Below, one piece after another: positions 13,252-13,263 of a DNA stretch of 13,263 bases; position 1 is the stretch's first letter; the number at the start of each line of letters is the position of its first letter. Both the position numbers and the translations under genes were made by a program. The notes under the pieces were generated by a model. It saw only the letters and a program-made list of their open reading frames with translations. It was not told the origin of the DNA and did not search any database. Origin of the DNA: an uncultured Clostridia bacterium (GTDB lineage: Bacteria; Bacillota; Clostridia; Oscillospirales; Ruminococcaceae); the NCBI GenBank assembly GCA_947630315.1, contig CANRHA010000024.1, positions 1 to 13,263 on the forward strand, in the 5' to 3' direction.

Positions 13252-13263
13252 GAATCACCCCAC

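Noticed and set aside
12695..13263. CRISPR array or tRNA/rRNA in the repeat-rich gap.
   Set aside because: The repeats are unevenly spaced with differing cores and no spacer regularity, and no cloverleaf or rRNA-like sequence was seen.

Overview
The window looks like a chromosomal segment of a Gram-positive Clostridia-type bacterium, probably an Oscillospiraceae/Ruminococcus-like gut lineage. The basis is moderate G+C, strong AGGAGG ribosome binding sites, near-consensus sigma-A promoters, RNase Y, and a cell-wall protein ending in an NPKTG-type sorting signal. The lineage is inferred from gene families only. All recognisable genes lie on the minus strand, so transcription runs from high to low coordinates.

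Layout, in transcription order. (1) 13263-12695 is gene-free and carries short repeats: a TTAGA heptad array, a G/C-rich palindrome, and three copies of a small element with conserved ends around different hairpins. A possible plus-strand promoter and palindromic operator lie near the right edge. (2) 12688-11129 is rny (RNase Y), with its own promoter and a terminator-like hairpin. (3) 10826-9003 is a large secreted, wall-anchored surface protein of unknown function, with a strong promoter and a good terminator. (4) 8634-1 is a long co-directional cluster behind a TTGACA-N17-TATAAT promoter. It holds a LolD/MacB-type ATPase, a second such ATPase fused to an AbrB-like swapped-hairpin domain, a 973-residue solute-binding protein with two N-terminal beta-sandwich-like regions, MalF- and MalG-type permeases, a membrane-anchored NHL-propeller/TPR protein, and the start of a Yip1-family membrane protein cut by the window edge.

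The most interesting unit is this last cluster. It joins parts of a CUT1-type importer (binding protein and two permeases, but no MalK/MsmX-type ATPase) with two exporter-type ATPases that have no permease in view. It also adds an NHL/TPR surface protein and a Yip1 protein. The tight spacing of the five genes from the binding protein to Yip1 (0 to 45 nt) argues that they work together. The 64-nt gap to the ATPases has no terminator but may contain an internal promoter, so whether the ATPases belong to the same machine is open. The substrate cannot be read from the sequence.
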